A DNA stretch of 64,000 bases from Comamonas fluminis (lineage in GTDB: Bacteria; Pseudomonadota; Gammaproteobacteria; Burkholderiales; Burkholderiaceae_C). The DNA lies in assembly GCF_019186805.1 (NCBI RefSeq), contig NZ_CP066783.1, positions 2,927,501 through 2,991,500 of the forward strand, read 5' to 3'. Within the stretch, counting starts at the first letter, position 1; every line of letters begins with the position of its first letter. Positions 54,526-62,435 of this stretch are shown here, in pieces. Under the pieces are notes generated by a model. That model made no database searches and was not told where the DNA came from. It was given only the letters and a program-made list of their open reading frames with translations. The position numbers and the translations under genes were made by a program.

Positions 54526-55218
54526 ATGAACGAACAAGTCACCACACTGGGCTCTGCGGGCTACGGTGTCTCGCAGCAAGAGCGCAACCGTGTTTTGCGC
54601 AACACGTACTGGCTGCTGGCACTCAGCCTGATCCCCACCGTGCTGGGCGCTTGGATTGGCGTGGCTACCGGCATCACTGCATCGCTGCGTGGCGGTGTGG
54701 GTCTGATCGTGTTCATGGTCGGCGCATTCGGCTTCATGTACGCCATCGAGAAGACCAAGAACAGCGCCGCAGGCGTGCCTGTGCTGCTGGCCTTCACCTT
54801 CTTCATGGGCCTGATGCTCTCGCGCCTGATCGGCATGATTCTGGGCTTCTCCAACGGCACCCAGCTGATCATGACCGCCTTTGCCGGCACGGCAGGCGTG
54901 TTCTTTGTGATGGCCATGCTGGCCACCGTCATCAAGCGTGACCTGTCGGGCATGGGCAAGTTCCTGTTCGTCGGCGCTCTGGTGCTGATGGTGGGCGCCA
55001 TCATCAATGTCTTCGTGGGCTCCACCGCAGGCATGATGGCCATTTCCATGCTGGCTATCGGCATCTTCTCGGCCTACATGCTGTATGACCTCAAGCAGAT
55101 CATCGATGGCGGCGAGACCAACTACATCAGCGCCACCCTGTCGCTGTACCTGGACCTGTTCAACGTGTTCCAGAGCCTGCTGTCCCTGCTGGGCATCATG
55201 GGCGGCGACCGCGACTAA
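54526..55218 (+). CDS. Bax inhibitor-1 / YccA-family membrane protein
   Basis: A 230-residue protein with seven membrane helices typical of BI-1 (LifeGuard/YbhL) proteins: LRNTYWLLALSLIPTVLGAW, GVPVLLAFTFFMGLMLSRLI, ISMLAIGIFSAYMLYDLKQI and the conserved C-terminal Asp-containing segment YDLKQIIDGGETNYI. Relatives form pH-sensitive calcium leak channels or modulate FtsH. A strong AAGGAGG precedes the ATG. A terminator follows at 55241, so it is monocistronic. Confidence 0.93.
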   Translation: MNEQVTTLGSAGYGVSQQERNRVLRNTYWLLALSLIPTVLGAWIGVATGITASLRGGVGLIVFMVGAFGFMYAIEKTKNSAAGVPVLLAFTFFMGLMLSRLIGMILGFSNGTQLIMTAFAGTAGVFFVMAMLATVIKRDLSGMGKFLFVGALVLMVGAIINVFVGSTAGMMAISMLAIGIFSAYMLYDLKQIIDGGETNYISATLSLYLDLFNVFQSLLSLLGIMGGDRD

Positions 55219-55240
55219 GCGATTTTCCCTCCCAAGCCAG

Positions 55241-55268
55241 AAAGGAGTGCCGCGTGCACTCCTTTTTT
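55241..55268 (+). terminator. Terminator after the BI-1 gene
   Basis: AAAGGAGTGC and GCACTCCTTT (55241-55250, 55256-55265) pair around CGCGT, followed by TTT. Confidence 0.9.
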
Positions 55269-55316
55269 ATGAGTCCGGGCTAAATTTCAGGCTGCAGTTG
55301 CCGATACCCAATCAAG

Positions 55317-55673
55317 ATGAAGCCAAACCACCTTCCCCGTGTACTTGCCATGGCCCTGCTGCCGCTAGTGCTGGCAGGCTGCAAGATTGAAGATATTCCC
55401 GGCCTGGGGCCAGACCCGAGAGCCGTGGCGCGAGACTCTGAAGCCAAAGCCATTGGCGGCGCCTGCCGCCATGCCATGCGCGGCCTGGAGGACTGCTACA
55501 CACTGAACCCCAAGGCTTCCAAGGCTCTGGTGTTTGCGGGCTGGAAGGATATGGACGAATACATGCGCAGCAACAAGATTGAAGGCGTGCCGTCCGTGCT
55601 GGGCCAGAACGCCCCTGAAAAGCGCAATAGCTCCGAAACAGATAGCAGCAGCGCCAGCCGCAATCGCAGCTAA
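55317..55673 (+). CDS. Small lipoprotein of unknown function
   Basis: A 118-residue protein with a lipoprotein signal peptide (PLVLAGC, Cys21), then a short globular part with two further cysteines (GGACRHAMRGLEDCYTLNPK) that may form a disulfide, and a Ser/Asn-rich tail. I do not recognise the family. It is flanked by terminators at 55241 and 55698, so it forms its own unit. Confidence 0.75.
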   Translation: MKPNHLPRVLAMALLPLVLAGCKIEDIPGLGPDPRAVARDSEAKAIGGACRHAMRGLEDCYTLNPKASKALVFAGWKDMDEYMRSNKIEGVPSVLGQNAPEKRNSSETDSSSASRNRS

Positions 55674-55697
55674 GCAAGCTTTCGCACCATGCACCCC

Positions 55698-55727
55698 AAG
55701 GCCGCAGCCACCAACTGCGGCCTTTTT
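55698..55727 (+). terminator. Terminator after the lipoprotein gene
   Basis: AAGGCCGCAG (55698-55707) pairs with CTGCGGCCTT (55715-55724) around CCACCAA, followed by TTTC. Confidence 0.9.
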
Positions 55728-55776
55728 CTTTGCCGGGCCGCTCTCCAATACACGCGCAATCCTCAGGTTCTTTATT

Positions 55777-55795
55777 GATAATGATTCTCAATTAA
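55777..55795 (+). promoter_or_regulatory. Fur box before the DUF2325 operon
   Basis: The 19-mer GATAATGATTCTCAATTAA keeps the perfect left half GATAATGAT and a good right half of the Fur consensus; it ends 71 bp before the GTG start. Confidence 0.75.
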
Positions 55796-55865
55796 AATAT
55801 CCTTCGGAACACGCAAGACGCCGGAGACCGTCTCCCTACTCTGCCTAGTTCTGAAGGGATATGCC

Positions 55866-56414
55866 GTGACCGCTGATGAAATTGAGCAACTGCGCCAGGA
55901 GCACCTGGCCCTGATGCTGAGCTATTGCGAAGTTCAGCAGCGCTGCAGCGCCCAAATCCAGTCACTGACCAGGCAAGTTGAGACACTGAGCCAGCAACTG
56001 ATTCGCAGCCGCGCTCAGTTGATTGCACGCGACAGCGCCCTGGCCTGGGAGCGAGAGCTACGCCAGACCCTGGTCATGCAGCAGCTGATCGCCTGGCAGA
56101 GCGCGCCGCCGGCACAGGCGCTGCAGCCCTCGCCCCTGCTGCGCAGCCACGCCATGCAGCCCCATGCGCTGGGTGATGAGCAGCAAGCGCAACAACTGCT
56201 GGAAAACAGCCTGCAGGCAGCAGATCTGGTGATTTGCCAGACCGGCTGCATCAGCGATGGCGCGTTCTGGCGTGTACAGGACCATTGCAAGCGCACCGGC
56301 AAGCCCTGCGTGCTGCTGGATGCATCCAGCAATGCCCTGCACGTGGTGCAACTACACAGCGGGCTGGAAGAAAGCCCCTACCACCCCGGAGTGAACCCGA
56401 AAGAAATTGCCTGA
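55866..56414 (+). CDS. DUF2325 domain protein, GTG start
   Basis: A 182-residue protein: an N-terminal coiled coil (about 3-60; EIEQLRQEHLALMLSYCEVQ) followed by a DUF2325 domain (about 115-175; ADLVICQTGCISDGAFWRVQ, then TGKPCVLLDASSNAL) with three conserved cysteines. Function unknown; the Cys and Fur box hint at metal or redox sensing. Start is GTG 55866, since the nearby ATG is in another frame. Its stop overlaps the start of a 38-residue membrane peptide (ATGA), indicating coupled translation. Confidence 0.85.
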   Translation: MTADEIEQLRQEHLALMLSYCEVQQRCSAQIQSLTRQVETLSQQLIRSRAQLIARDSALAWERELRQTLVMQQLIAWQSAPPAQALQPSPLLRSHAMQPHALGDEQQAQQLLENSLQAADLVICQTGCISDGAFWRVQDHCKRTGKPCVLLDASSNALHVVQLHSGLEESPYHPGVNPKEIA

Positions 56415-56530
56415 TGAATACCCATGTTGAATCCCTGCGCAGCGACCCCAAGCCCGGCCTGCGCACCCGCACTGCGCTGGGCCTGTGTATCTGCCTTGCA
56501 GGGCTGGTGGTGCTGTTCCTGCGCTGGTGA
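56414..56530 (+). CDS. 38-residue single-pass membrane peptide coupled to DUF2325
   Basis: A peptide with a polar, basic N-terminal half (MNTHVESLRSDPKPGLRTRT) and one helix (LGLCICLAGLVVLFLRW), predicted to sit in the inner membrane with the N-terminus inside. The ATGA overlap with the DUF2325 gene, shared Fur box and a terminator just downstream make an iron-regulated two-gene operon. It is too short for family assignment; it could anchor or regulate the DUF2325 protein or an iron transporter. Confidence 0.65.
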   Translation: MNTHVESLRSDPKPGLRTRTALGLCICLAGLVVLFLRW

Positions 56531-56575
56531 TGGAGGCAACCGCCCTTTGAAGCCGCGCATAGATCAGGCACAAAA

Positions 56576-56606
56576 AAGCCCAGCGTGAAAGCTGGGCTTC
56601 GTTTTT
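56576..56606. terminator. Terminator between the DUF2325 operon and rlmD
   Basis: AAGCCCAGC (56576-56584) pairs with GCTGGGCTT (56591-56599) around GTGAAA; A-rich on the left and T-rich on the right, so it can serve both convergent units. Confidence 0.9.
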
Positions 56607-56622
56607 GCCGATCAGAGCGCTA

Positions 56623-58122
56623 TCAATCGCGCTCGAACACAGCCATGGACTCCACGTGGGCCGTGTGCGGGAACATATTGACCACACCGGCGGCCACGCA
56701 GCGGTAGCCTGCCTGATGCACCAGCAAACCGGCATCGCGTGCCAGCGTGGCGGGGTTGCAGCTCACATAGACAATGCGCTTGGGGAAGTTCCAGCTTTCC
56801 TGGCCTTCGGGCAGCGGTGGCAGCAGGTCGGGCTGCTCTTCCGTGGCCACACCGGTCTGCTTGCCACCCGTGCGAATCTGGTGAATATCGGCCATGGCCT
56901 TGGCCAGCGCAAACGCACCTTCGCGGGGAGGATCGACCAGCCACTTGTCGGCATTGCCGTCGGCAATCAGCATGGCAGGCGTCATCTCGAACAGATTGCG
57001 CGCCACAAAGCTCGTCGGAGCCAGCTTGTCGTCGTCACGACGGCTGGCATCGTTGCTGGCGTAGTTCTCGTGCGAGCGCTTGACCAGCGTTTCCGAGCCT
57101 TCAATGCCCAACACCTCACGCGCCATGGTGGCAATGGGCAGGGTGAAGTTGCCCAGACCGCAGAACCAGTCAATCACACGCTCGTCTTTTTTCGCATCCA
57201 GCAGGCGCAGCGAGCGTGTGACCAGCACACGGTTGATATGCGGGTTGACCTGTGTGAAGTCAGTCGGCTTGAAGGGCATGGTGATGCCAAAGTCTGGCAG
57301 ACCATAAGACAGTTGCGTGCCGCCCTCTTCCATCAGGTGCACGGTGTCCGGCCCCTTGGGCTGCAGCCACCACTGCACATCGTGCTCAGCGGCAAAGTCG
57401 CGCAGGCGCTGCTTGTCGGCGTCAGACAGCGGCTCCAGATGGCGCAGCACCAGGGCTGTCACATGGTCGCCGCAGGCCACTTCGATCTGCGGGCAAGTTT
57501 CGCGTGCATCCATGCTGGCAATCAGTGCGCGCATGGGCATCAGCATGGCGTCCACATGGGGAGGCAAAATCTTGCAGGTCTCCATGTCGGCGATGTAGCG
57601 GCTCTTGCGCTCGTGAAAGCCCACCAGCGCCTTGCCCTTCTTGATCACATAGCGCACCGACAGGCGCGAGCGATAACGGTAGCCCCAGGCCGGGCCTTCG
57701 ATGGGACGCAGCAGGGTCTCGGGCTTGACCTTGCCCAGATGCCAGAGGTTGTCTTCCAGCACGCGCTGCTTGATGGCCACCTGGGCCGCCACGTGCAGAT
57801 GCTGCATCTTGCAGCCACCGCAGGCGCCCACATGCAGGCCAAAATTGGGGCAACCGGGCGTCACACGCTGCGATGACTCGCGGTGAATCTGGGTCAGCGT
57901 GGCTGCTTCCCAGTTGTTTTTCTTGCGATGGGTGTTGGCGCTGACGATTTCGCCAGTCAGTGCGCCGTCGATGAAGACCACCTTGCCATCGGGCTTGCGG
58001 GCCACGCCCTGAGCGTCCATATCCATGGACAGCACTTCCAGCCAGCCCTCGGGCAGCGCCGGGGCATCAGACGGGACTTCGGGCAGATTGTCGGGAATTT
58101 TGTTGTCGCGGGATTCACTCAT
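56623..58122 (-). CDS. rlmD: 23S rRNA (uracil-1939-C5)-methyltransferase RlmD
   Basis: A 499-residue methyltransferase. An N-terminal TRAM domain is followed by the [4Fe-4S] cysteines in [19 protein letters not shown], then the SAM-dependent fold: [21 protein letters not shown] and the catalytic Cys in [12 protein letters not shown]. It methylates U1939 of 23S rRNA. Length is at the upper end for the family owing to a polar N-terminus and internal loops. It converges on the DUF2325 operon. Confidence 0.95.
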   Translation of the reverse strand: MSESRDNKIPDNLPEVPSDAPALPEGWLEVLSMDMDAQGVARKPDGKVVFIDGALTGEIVSANTHRKKNNWEAATLTQIHRESSQRVTPGCPNFGLHVGACGGCKMQHLHVAAQVAIKQRVLEDNLWHLGKVKPETLLRPIEGPAWGYRYRSRLSVRYVIKKGKALVGFHERKSRYIADMETCKILPPHVDAMLMPMRALIASMDARETCPQIEVACGDHVTALVLRHLEPLSDADKQRLRDFAAEHDVQWWLQPKGPDTVHLMEEGGTQLSYGLPDFGITMPFKPTDFTQVNPHINRVLVTRSLRLLDAKKDERVIDWFCGLGNFTLPIATMAREVLGIEGSETLVKRSHENYASNDASRRDDDKLAPTSFVARNLFEMTPAMLIADGNADKWLVDPPREGAFALAKAMADIHQIRTGGKQTGVATEEQPDLLPPLPEGQESWNFPKRIVYVSCNPATLARDAGLLVHQAGYRCVAAGVVNMFPHTAHVESMAVFERD

Positions 58123-58263
58123 GGTGCCCCGATTGTCTCAGGCTGCCCCATACCCGAGAGCCGACCACGGCAAAAAGCTGCAGCCTGCACCGGCAAGCCG
58201 CATCAAAAAACACACTCAAAACAGCGCCAAGTGCTGATCTATCAAGCGCTTTCAGCTATGCAA

Positions 58264-58575
58264 TCAGAAGCGAGAATCTTCACGCAGGCGGCGCTCGCGG
58301 CTGTTGCGGGCCTGGGCCAGCATGGCGCGCTCGGCGATCAGATTGACCTCGGTTGCGCAGTTGTACTCATCCAGCGTGAACTGCATGGTTGCGCCGGGCG
58401 AGAGCTTGGGCACCGTCAGATGCAAAGGCAAAGACAGATCGACGGGAGAGCGATTGGAGCGATAAATCAGCTCGTTGCTGGGCGAGTAGACAAAGTAGCA
58501 GGCCGCCGAAGCAGCCTGAGCCAGCGCGCAGGCCGACAGCAGCAATGTGGCGCGCAATGCGGATGCAGCAGTCAT
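58264..58575 (-). CDS. Hypothetical exported protein
   Basis: A 103-residue protein with a signal peptide (1-24, ending AASA) and a short mature part beginning ACYFVYSPSNELIYRSNRSP, ending in a basic tail (RNSRERRLREDSRF). The pattern ACYFVYSPSNELIYRS recurs in small uncharacterised proteins of Burkholderiales as I recall, but I cannot name a function. ATG 58575 follows AAGGGAG. Confidence 0.75.
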   Translation of the reverse strand: MTAASALRATLLLSACALAQAASAACYFVYSPSNELIYRSNRSPVDLSLPLHLTVPKLSPGATMQFTLDEYNCATEVNLIAERAMLAQARNSRERRLREDSRF

Positions 58576-58679
58576 AAAGTCTCCCTTCCTGAACAGGGCA
58601 TTGCGCCCTTTTGTGCCTCCCATTCTATGGGCAGAGCTTCAAACACCTGTTTTCAGGAAATTTCATTTTTCAAAGAAAT

Positions 58680-58745
58680 AAGAGCTAACCGCTTAAAAAG
58701 CATACGGTTACAGCTATCAATTCAGGAATATCTGATAGCTATCAG
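58680..58745. repeat. Dispersed AGCTATCAA-family repeat upstream of the GbsR-like gene
   Basis: AAGAGCTAACCGCTT, ACGGTTACAGCTATCAATT and the palindrome CTGATAGCTATCAG (58732-58745) form a degenerate copy of the family described at 39629. Confidence 0.5.
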
Positions 58746-58758
58746 CGGGCACACTCTC

Positions 58759-58786
58759 TGAAATTTCTGTATTTACAGAAATTTCA
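58759..58786. promoter_or_regulatory. 28-bp operator upstream of the GbsR/MarR-like gene
   Basis: A perfect palindrome with arms TGAAATTTCTGTA and TACAGAAATTTCA around TT; the core is TTTCTG-N6-CAGAAA. It ends 21 bp before the regulator start. Confidence 0.75.
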
Positions 58787-58807
58787 ACCTGCATCAAACT
58801 GCCCAGC

Positions 58808-59353
58808 ATGCAACTGAGTCCTATCGCCGAACGTTTTGTGCACCACTGGGGAGACATGGGCAATGCCTGGGGCGTGAACCGCACCGTGGCACAAATCCAC
58901 GCCCTGCTGTTCTTCCATGGCCGCCCGCTCAACGCCGATGAAATCTGCGACACCCTGGGCGCGGCACGCTCCAACGTCAGCAACAGCCTCAAAGAGCTGC
59001 TGAACTGGAACCTGGTTCGAGTCAGCCGCAAAAGCGGTGATCGGCGCGAGTATTTCGAAACCTCGGCCGATGTGTGGGAGCTGCTGCGCACCATTGTGCG
59101 AGAGCGCAAGCAGCGTGAATTCGACCCCACCAGCGCCCTGCTGCGCGAGCTGATTGCCCAGCCCGAGTTCGAGCAGGAAACACCTGACACGCAAGACCGC
59201 GTGCACGAGACCTTGCGCCTGATGGATTCCATGGGCGTGTGGACCGACGAGATGCTGCGCCTGTCGCCCGCCACTCTGGACAAAATTTTGCGCCTGGGCG
59301 CCAGCGTGCAAAGGTTTGTGAGAGGCACAGGCAAAGACGGCGACAAAGCCTGA
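58808..59353 (+). CDS. GbsR/MarR-type transcriptional regulator
   Basis: A 181-residue winged-helix protein in the GbsR group of MarR-like regulators: AERFVHHWGDMGNAWGVNRT, helix-turn-helix LNADEICDTLGAARSNVSNS and the wing VRVSRKSGDRREYFET, with a helical C-terminal part. In this family the regulators sense choline, osmolytes or phenolics; the ligand here is unknown. It has a matching operator before it and another between it and the SDR gene, so autoregulation plus control of the next operon is likely. Confidence 0.88.
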   Translation: MQLSPIAERFVHHWGDMGNAWGVNRTVAQIHALLFFHGRPLNADEICDTLGAARSNVSNSLKELLNWNLVRVSRKSGDRREYFETSADVWELLRTIVRERKQREFDPTSALLRELIAQPEFEQETPDTQDRVHETLRLMDSMGVWTDEMLRLSPATLDKILRLGASVQRFVRGTGKDGDKA

Positions 59354-59364
59354 AACCGTTGTTC

Positions 59365-59387
59365 TGAAATTTCTGCTGAAGCAGAAA
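59365..59387 (+). promoter_or_regulatory. Second operator of the GbsR-like regulator
   Basis: TGAAATTTCTG followed by CTGAAG and CAGAAA: same core TTTCTG-N6-CAGAAA as at 58759-58786, with the left arm fully conserved. It sits between the regulator stop and the AGGAGG of the SDR gene. Confidence 0.7.
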
Positions 59388-59399
59388 AAGGAGGATTTC

Positions 59400-60284
59400 A
59401 TGCGCGTTCTGATCTGCGGCGGCACCGGCTTTCTGGGCAAACACATCGTCAGCGCCCTCACCCAGTTGGGGCACGACCCCGTGGTGCGCAGCCGCCACTC
59501 CAGCCCTGCACTGGACTTTGGCCAATGCATCACCCCCGAGCCATGGCTTGAGCATTTGCAAGGTATCGGCGCCGTCATCAATGCCGTCGGCGCCTTGCGC
59601 GACCGGCCCGATCAGGACTTGCAAACCCTGCACATGAAAGCCCCCGCTGCGCTGTTCGATGCCTGCACGCAGGCAGGCATCCAGCGTGTGGTGCAGGTTT
59701 CGGCGCTGGGCGTGGACAAGGGTGACACCCTGTATGCCACCACCAAGCGCGCGGCCGATGACTACCTGCTGGCACTGGGACAACTGGGCCAGCTCAACCC
59801 CGTGGTGGTGCGCCCCAGCATCATCTTTGGCGCTGGTGGTGCCAGCAGCAAGCTGTTTTTGATGCTGGCCAACCTGCCCCTGCTGCCATTGCCTGCCGTC
59901 ATGCGCAGCGCCCATATCCAGCCTGTGGCGGTGCGTGATCTGGCGGAGGTCCTGGCAAAAATGGCGATCTCTGACACGCCCAGCGGCGTGGTCGAAATCG
60001 GCGGCCCCCAACCCGTTTCCATCGAACGCTTTATCGCCAGCCTGCGCATGCAGATGCAATACGGCCCGGCCAAAGTTCGCCTGCTTCCTGACTGGGTCAG
60101 CAGCGCCAGCGCCAGGCTGGGTGACCGGCTGCCCTGGATGCCCTGGTGCAGCGAAGCCGCTGCGCTGCTGGAAAACGACAACATCACCGACCCGCAAACC
60201 CTGGCCACCCTGCTGGGGCGCGAGCCGGTGGATATCAGCCAGATGCTGAACACCTTGCCAAACTGGGGCAGCCGGCATGCCTGA
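59400..60284 (+). CDS. NAD(P)-binding SDR, NDUFA9-like
   Basis: A 294-residue atypical short-chain dehydrogenase with MRVLICGGTGFLGKHIVSAL (Rossmann loop GGTGFLG), VVQVSALGVD, YATTKRAADDYLL (Tyr-x3-Lys active pair) and the RPSIIFG segment, as in the complex I NDUFA9 family. Such proteins usually bind NADPH and may act on ubiquinone-like or lipid substrates. A strong AAGGAGG precedes the ATG. It overlaps the next gene by eight bases; the gene set SDR-DoxX-DUF2269 is probably one operon controlled by the regulator upstream. Confidence 0.88.
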   Translation: MRVLICGGTGFLGKHIVSALTQLGHDPVVRSRHSSPALDFGQCITPEPWLEHLQGIGAVINAVGALRDRPDQDLQTLHMKAPAALFDACTQAGIQRVVQVSALGVDKGDTLYATTKRAADDYLLALGQLGQLNPVVVRPSIIFGAGGASSKLFLMLANLPLLPLPAVMRSAHIQPVAVRDLAEVLAKMAISDTPSGVVEIGGPQPVSIERFIASLRMQMQYGPAKVRLLPDWVSSASARLGDRLPWMPWCSEAAALLENDNITDPQTLATLLGREPVDISQMLNTLPNWGSRHA

Positions 60285-60699
60285 CACCCCTCGCAACACC
60301 GGCGCGCTGCGCGCCATGCATTTCAGCTTGGTCATCATCTGGCTGGGCACTGCACTGGTCAGCGCGCTGGACTATTTCGGTCTCTCGGGTCTGAACCATG
60401 AAGGCGCACGCCTGCTGGCCGATGGTGGAATTTCCAGCACGCAGTGGCAAGCATTGCTGATCTGGTCAGGCCTGCTGGCCGATTTGCTCATTGGCATCGC
60501 CCTGCTGCTGCGCCCGGCCCGCGCCAGCTATCTGGCAGCGCTGGTGCTGATGTGCGCCATGACCGTGGTGGGCACCGTGCTGCAGCCCGCGCTGTGGCTG
60601 CACCCGCTGGGGCCGCTGCTCAAAAACCTGCCCATTGCCGCCATGCTGTGGTTCTTGCTGCAGGTCAATACTTCCTCATTCAGCGAGCGTGAATCATGA
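60277..60699 (+). CDS. DoxX-like membrane protein
   Basis: A 140-residue protein with four hydrophobic helices (about 13-33, 55-75, 80-100, 105-130) of the DoxX-like type (LLIWSGLLADLLIGIALLLR, then ASYLAALVLMCAMTVVGTVL). Function unknown; such proteins often accompany oxidoreductases. It overlaps the SDR gene by eight bases and the DUF2269 gene by four (ATGA). Confidence 0.8.
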   Translation: MPDTPRNTGALRAMHFSLVIIWLGTALVSALDYFGLSGLNHEGARLLADGGISSTQWQALLIWSGLLADLLIGIALLLRPARASYLAALVLMCAMTVVGTVLQPALWLHPLGPLLKNLPIAAMLWFLLQVNTSSFSERES

Positions 60700-61172
60700 A
60701 TACCTATCTGCTGCTCAAGATGACCCATATCCTCTCCAGCGTGCTGCTGGTGGGCACCGGGCTGGGGTCGGCTTTTTATATGTTCTTTGCTAACCGCAGC
60801 GGCTCGGTACCAGCGCAGGCCGTGGTCAGCCGCCTGGTGGTGCGCGCGGACTGGTGGTTCACCACGCCTTGCATCTTTATCCAGCCCATCACCGGCATTG
60901 CCATGGCCCATATGGCGGGCTGGCCACTCACCACGCCCTGGCTGGCGCTGTCGCTGGGGCTGTATGTGCTGGCCGGAATCTGCTGGCTGCCTGTGGTGTG
61001 GCTACAGATTCGCATGGCCGCCATCGCAGCGGCTGCCCATACCCAAAATCAACCCCTGCCGCGCCTGTATCAGCATTACCAGTTGCGCTGGGAGGCGCTG
61101 GGCTACCCGGCGTTTATTGCCATGGCGGGGACTTATTACTTGATGGTGAATAAGCCGGTGCTGTGGGGGTGA
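60696..61172 (+). CDS. DUF2269 family membrane protein
   Basis: A 158-residue four-helix protein beginning MNTYLLLKMTHILSSVLLVG, with the DUF2269 features LKMTHILSSVLLVGTGLGSA, WWFTTPCIFIQPITGIAMAH and RWEALGYPAFIAM. Conserved His in helix 1 suggests heme or metal binding, but no function is known. Last gene of the putative SDR operon. Confidence 0.85.
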   Translation: MNTYLLLKMTHILSSVLLVGTGLGSAFYMFFANRSGSVPAQAVVSRLVVRADWWFTTPCIFIQPITGIAMAHMAGWPLTTPWLALSLGLYVLAGICWLPVVWLQIRMAAIAAAAHTQNQPLPRLYQHYQLRWEALGYPAFIAMAGTYYLMVNKPVLWG

Positions 61173-61242
61173 AGATTGGAGGGCAGTTGTCGGCCAATAG
61201 ATGACACTGCGATAAAGATCCTTATCCGGAGCTGAGGAGCTA

Positions 61243-61677
61243 CTAATCTTCTTGTGCCCGGATCATGCGTTCAAGTCGGCTCGGTAGATATGGCATGTAT
61301 TCATTTGCGTCATAGAAATCTGCCTGTACTCGCTCAGTACCAAAGAGTCTGCGCGCCTCTTCGTAGAACGGCACCTGCACACGTCTCATGAAATCAACGT
61401 ACTCATCTAGGTTGGGAAGCTTGCTCACCGGACTTGACTCGGAGTTTTGAGCAATGGGCCCAATGCTCAGCTTTGCTAGAAGGTACGTAAGCCCTTCTAG
61501 CCCCAAAAACTCATCTAAAGCTTTCGAAGCGATGTGATCTTTTTGATCACATCGCTTCTGATGAATGATTCTGAATCCATGCCCCTCTACTGGACTCCAG
61601 ATTACATATCCTTTTTTCGCGTCCTCAATAGGTTCACCGCAGACATCACAGTACCACTTCGTTAACGGCATATCCAT
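61243..61677 (-). CDS. Hypothetical protein, atypical composition
   Basis: A 144-residue protein of unknown family. The N-terminus holds a zinc-ribbon-like pair (KWYCDVCGEP, then HQKRC), the rest is helical with an acidic-basic C-terminus. Codon use and lower GC differ from the neighbours, suggesting acquisition. The ATG at 61677 (MDMPLTKWY) has GGAGG eight bases upstream. The coding sequence includes a perfect 14-bp inverted repeat (61526-61539 and 61545-61558). It is monocistronic between two unrelated units. Confidence 0.65.
   Translation of the reverse strand: MDMPLTKWYCDVCGEPIEDAKKGYVIWSPVEGHGFRIIHQKRCDQKDHIASKALDEFLGLEGLTYLLAKLSIGPIAQNSESSPVSKLPNLDEYVDFMRRVQVPFYEEARRLFGTERVQADFYDANEYMPYLPSRLERMIRAQED
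61526..61558. repeat. 14-bp perfect inverted repeat inside the hypothetical gene
   Basis: GAAGCGATGTGATC and GATCACATCGCTTC around a TTTTT loop. It would form a very stable hairpin in the mRNA, or a protein-binding site in DNA. Confidence 0.85.
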
Positions 61678-61790
61678 CTTCAGCTCCTCCAATTTTTACT
61701 ACTAAGTGGAGTCATTTTCGATGATCTACGCCAATACGCAGGATTTATCGAGATTTGGATGTCCGGAGTGGGTCGTTCAGCGCCACGCCC

Positions 61791-62267
61791 CTATAACGGC
61801 AACCTCGCATCATCCTTGACCTCCTCCATCACCGCATAGGTCCGCGTCTCGCGCACGCCCGGCAACTGCCACAGCACGCGCCCTGCAAATTCACGGTAGG
61901 CGCTCATGTCTGCCATGCGGGTCTTGAGCAGGTAGTCAAAACCGCCCGCCACCATATGGCACTCCATGATGGCCGGGTAGGCCAGCACGGCGGCTTTGAA
62001 CTCGTCAAAGACATGGGGGGTGGTCCGGTCCAGCAGCACCTCGACAAAAACCGTCATGCCTACGCCCAGCTTGCGCGGGTTGAGCCGCGCTTCGTAGCCG
62101 AGGATGTAGCCATCGCGTGTGAGCCGCGTCACACGGGCCTGGACGGCGGTGGGCGACAGCGCGACTTGATCGGCCAGGCGCAGATTGGATATGCGGCCAT
62201 CGGTTTGCAGAATTGCCAATATCTTGCGGTCAATTCTGTCCAAATCCACTTCCAGAATCTCATTCAT
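61791..62267 (-). CDS. Lrp/AsnC-family regulator (PutR/BkdR-like)
   Basis: A 158-residue feast/famine regulator: helix-turn-helix at about 10-60 (LDRIDRKILAILQTDGRISN, LRLADQVALSPTAVQARVTR) and a RAM ligand-binding domain (VEVLLDRTTPHVFDEFKAAV, MECHMVAGGFDYLLKTRMAD). It is divergent from putA with a shared 168-bp control region, the classical arrangement of the proline-responsive activator PutR. Confidence 0.9.
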   Translation of the reverse strand: MNEILEVDLDRIDRKILAILQTDGRISNLRLADQVALSPTAVQARVTRLTRDGYILGYEARLNPRKLGVGMTVFVEVLLDRTTPHVFDEFKAAVLAYPAIMECHMVAGGFDYLLKTRMADMSAYREFAGRVLWQLPGVRETRTYAVMEEVKDDARLPL

Positions 62268-62435
62268 TGGTGAAATCCTCTTTTGAATTCACAAAATATA
62301 GTGATTCATTCTTTGGTAGACCAGCAATGATTTCCCCTATGTAGACACCACGCCGCAAGCGGCTTGCAATGCAGGTGTGCACATGGTGATGGCAGCGCAC
62401 CCTCCCGCTGTCTGGCCCGCATTCCTTCGACCGCT

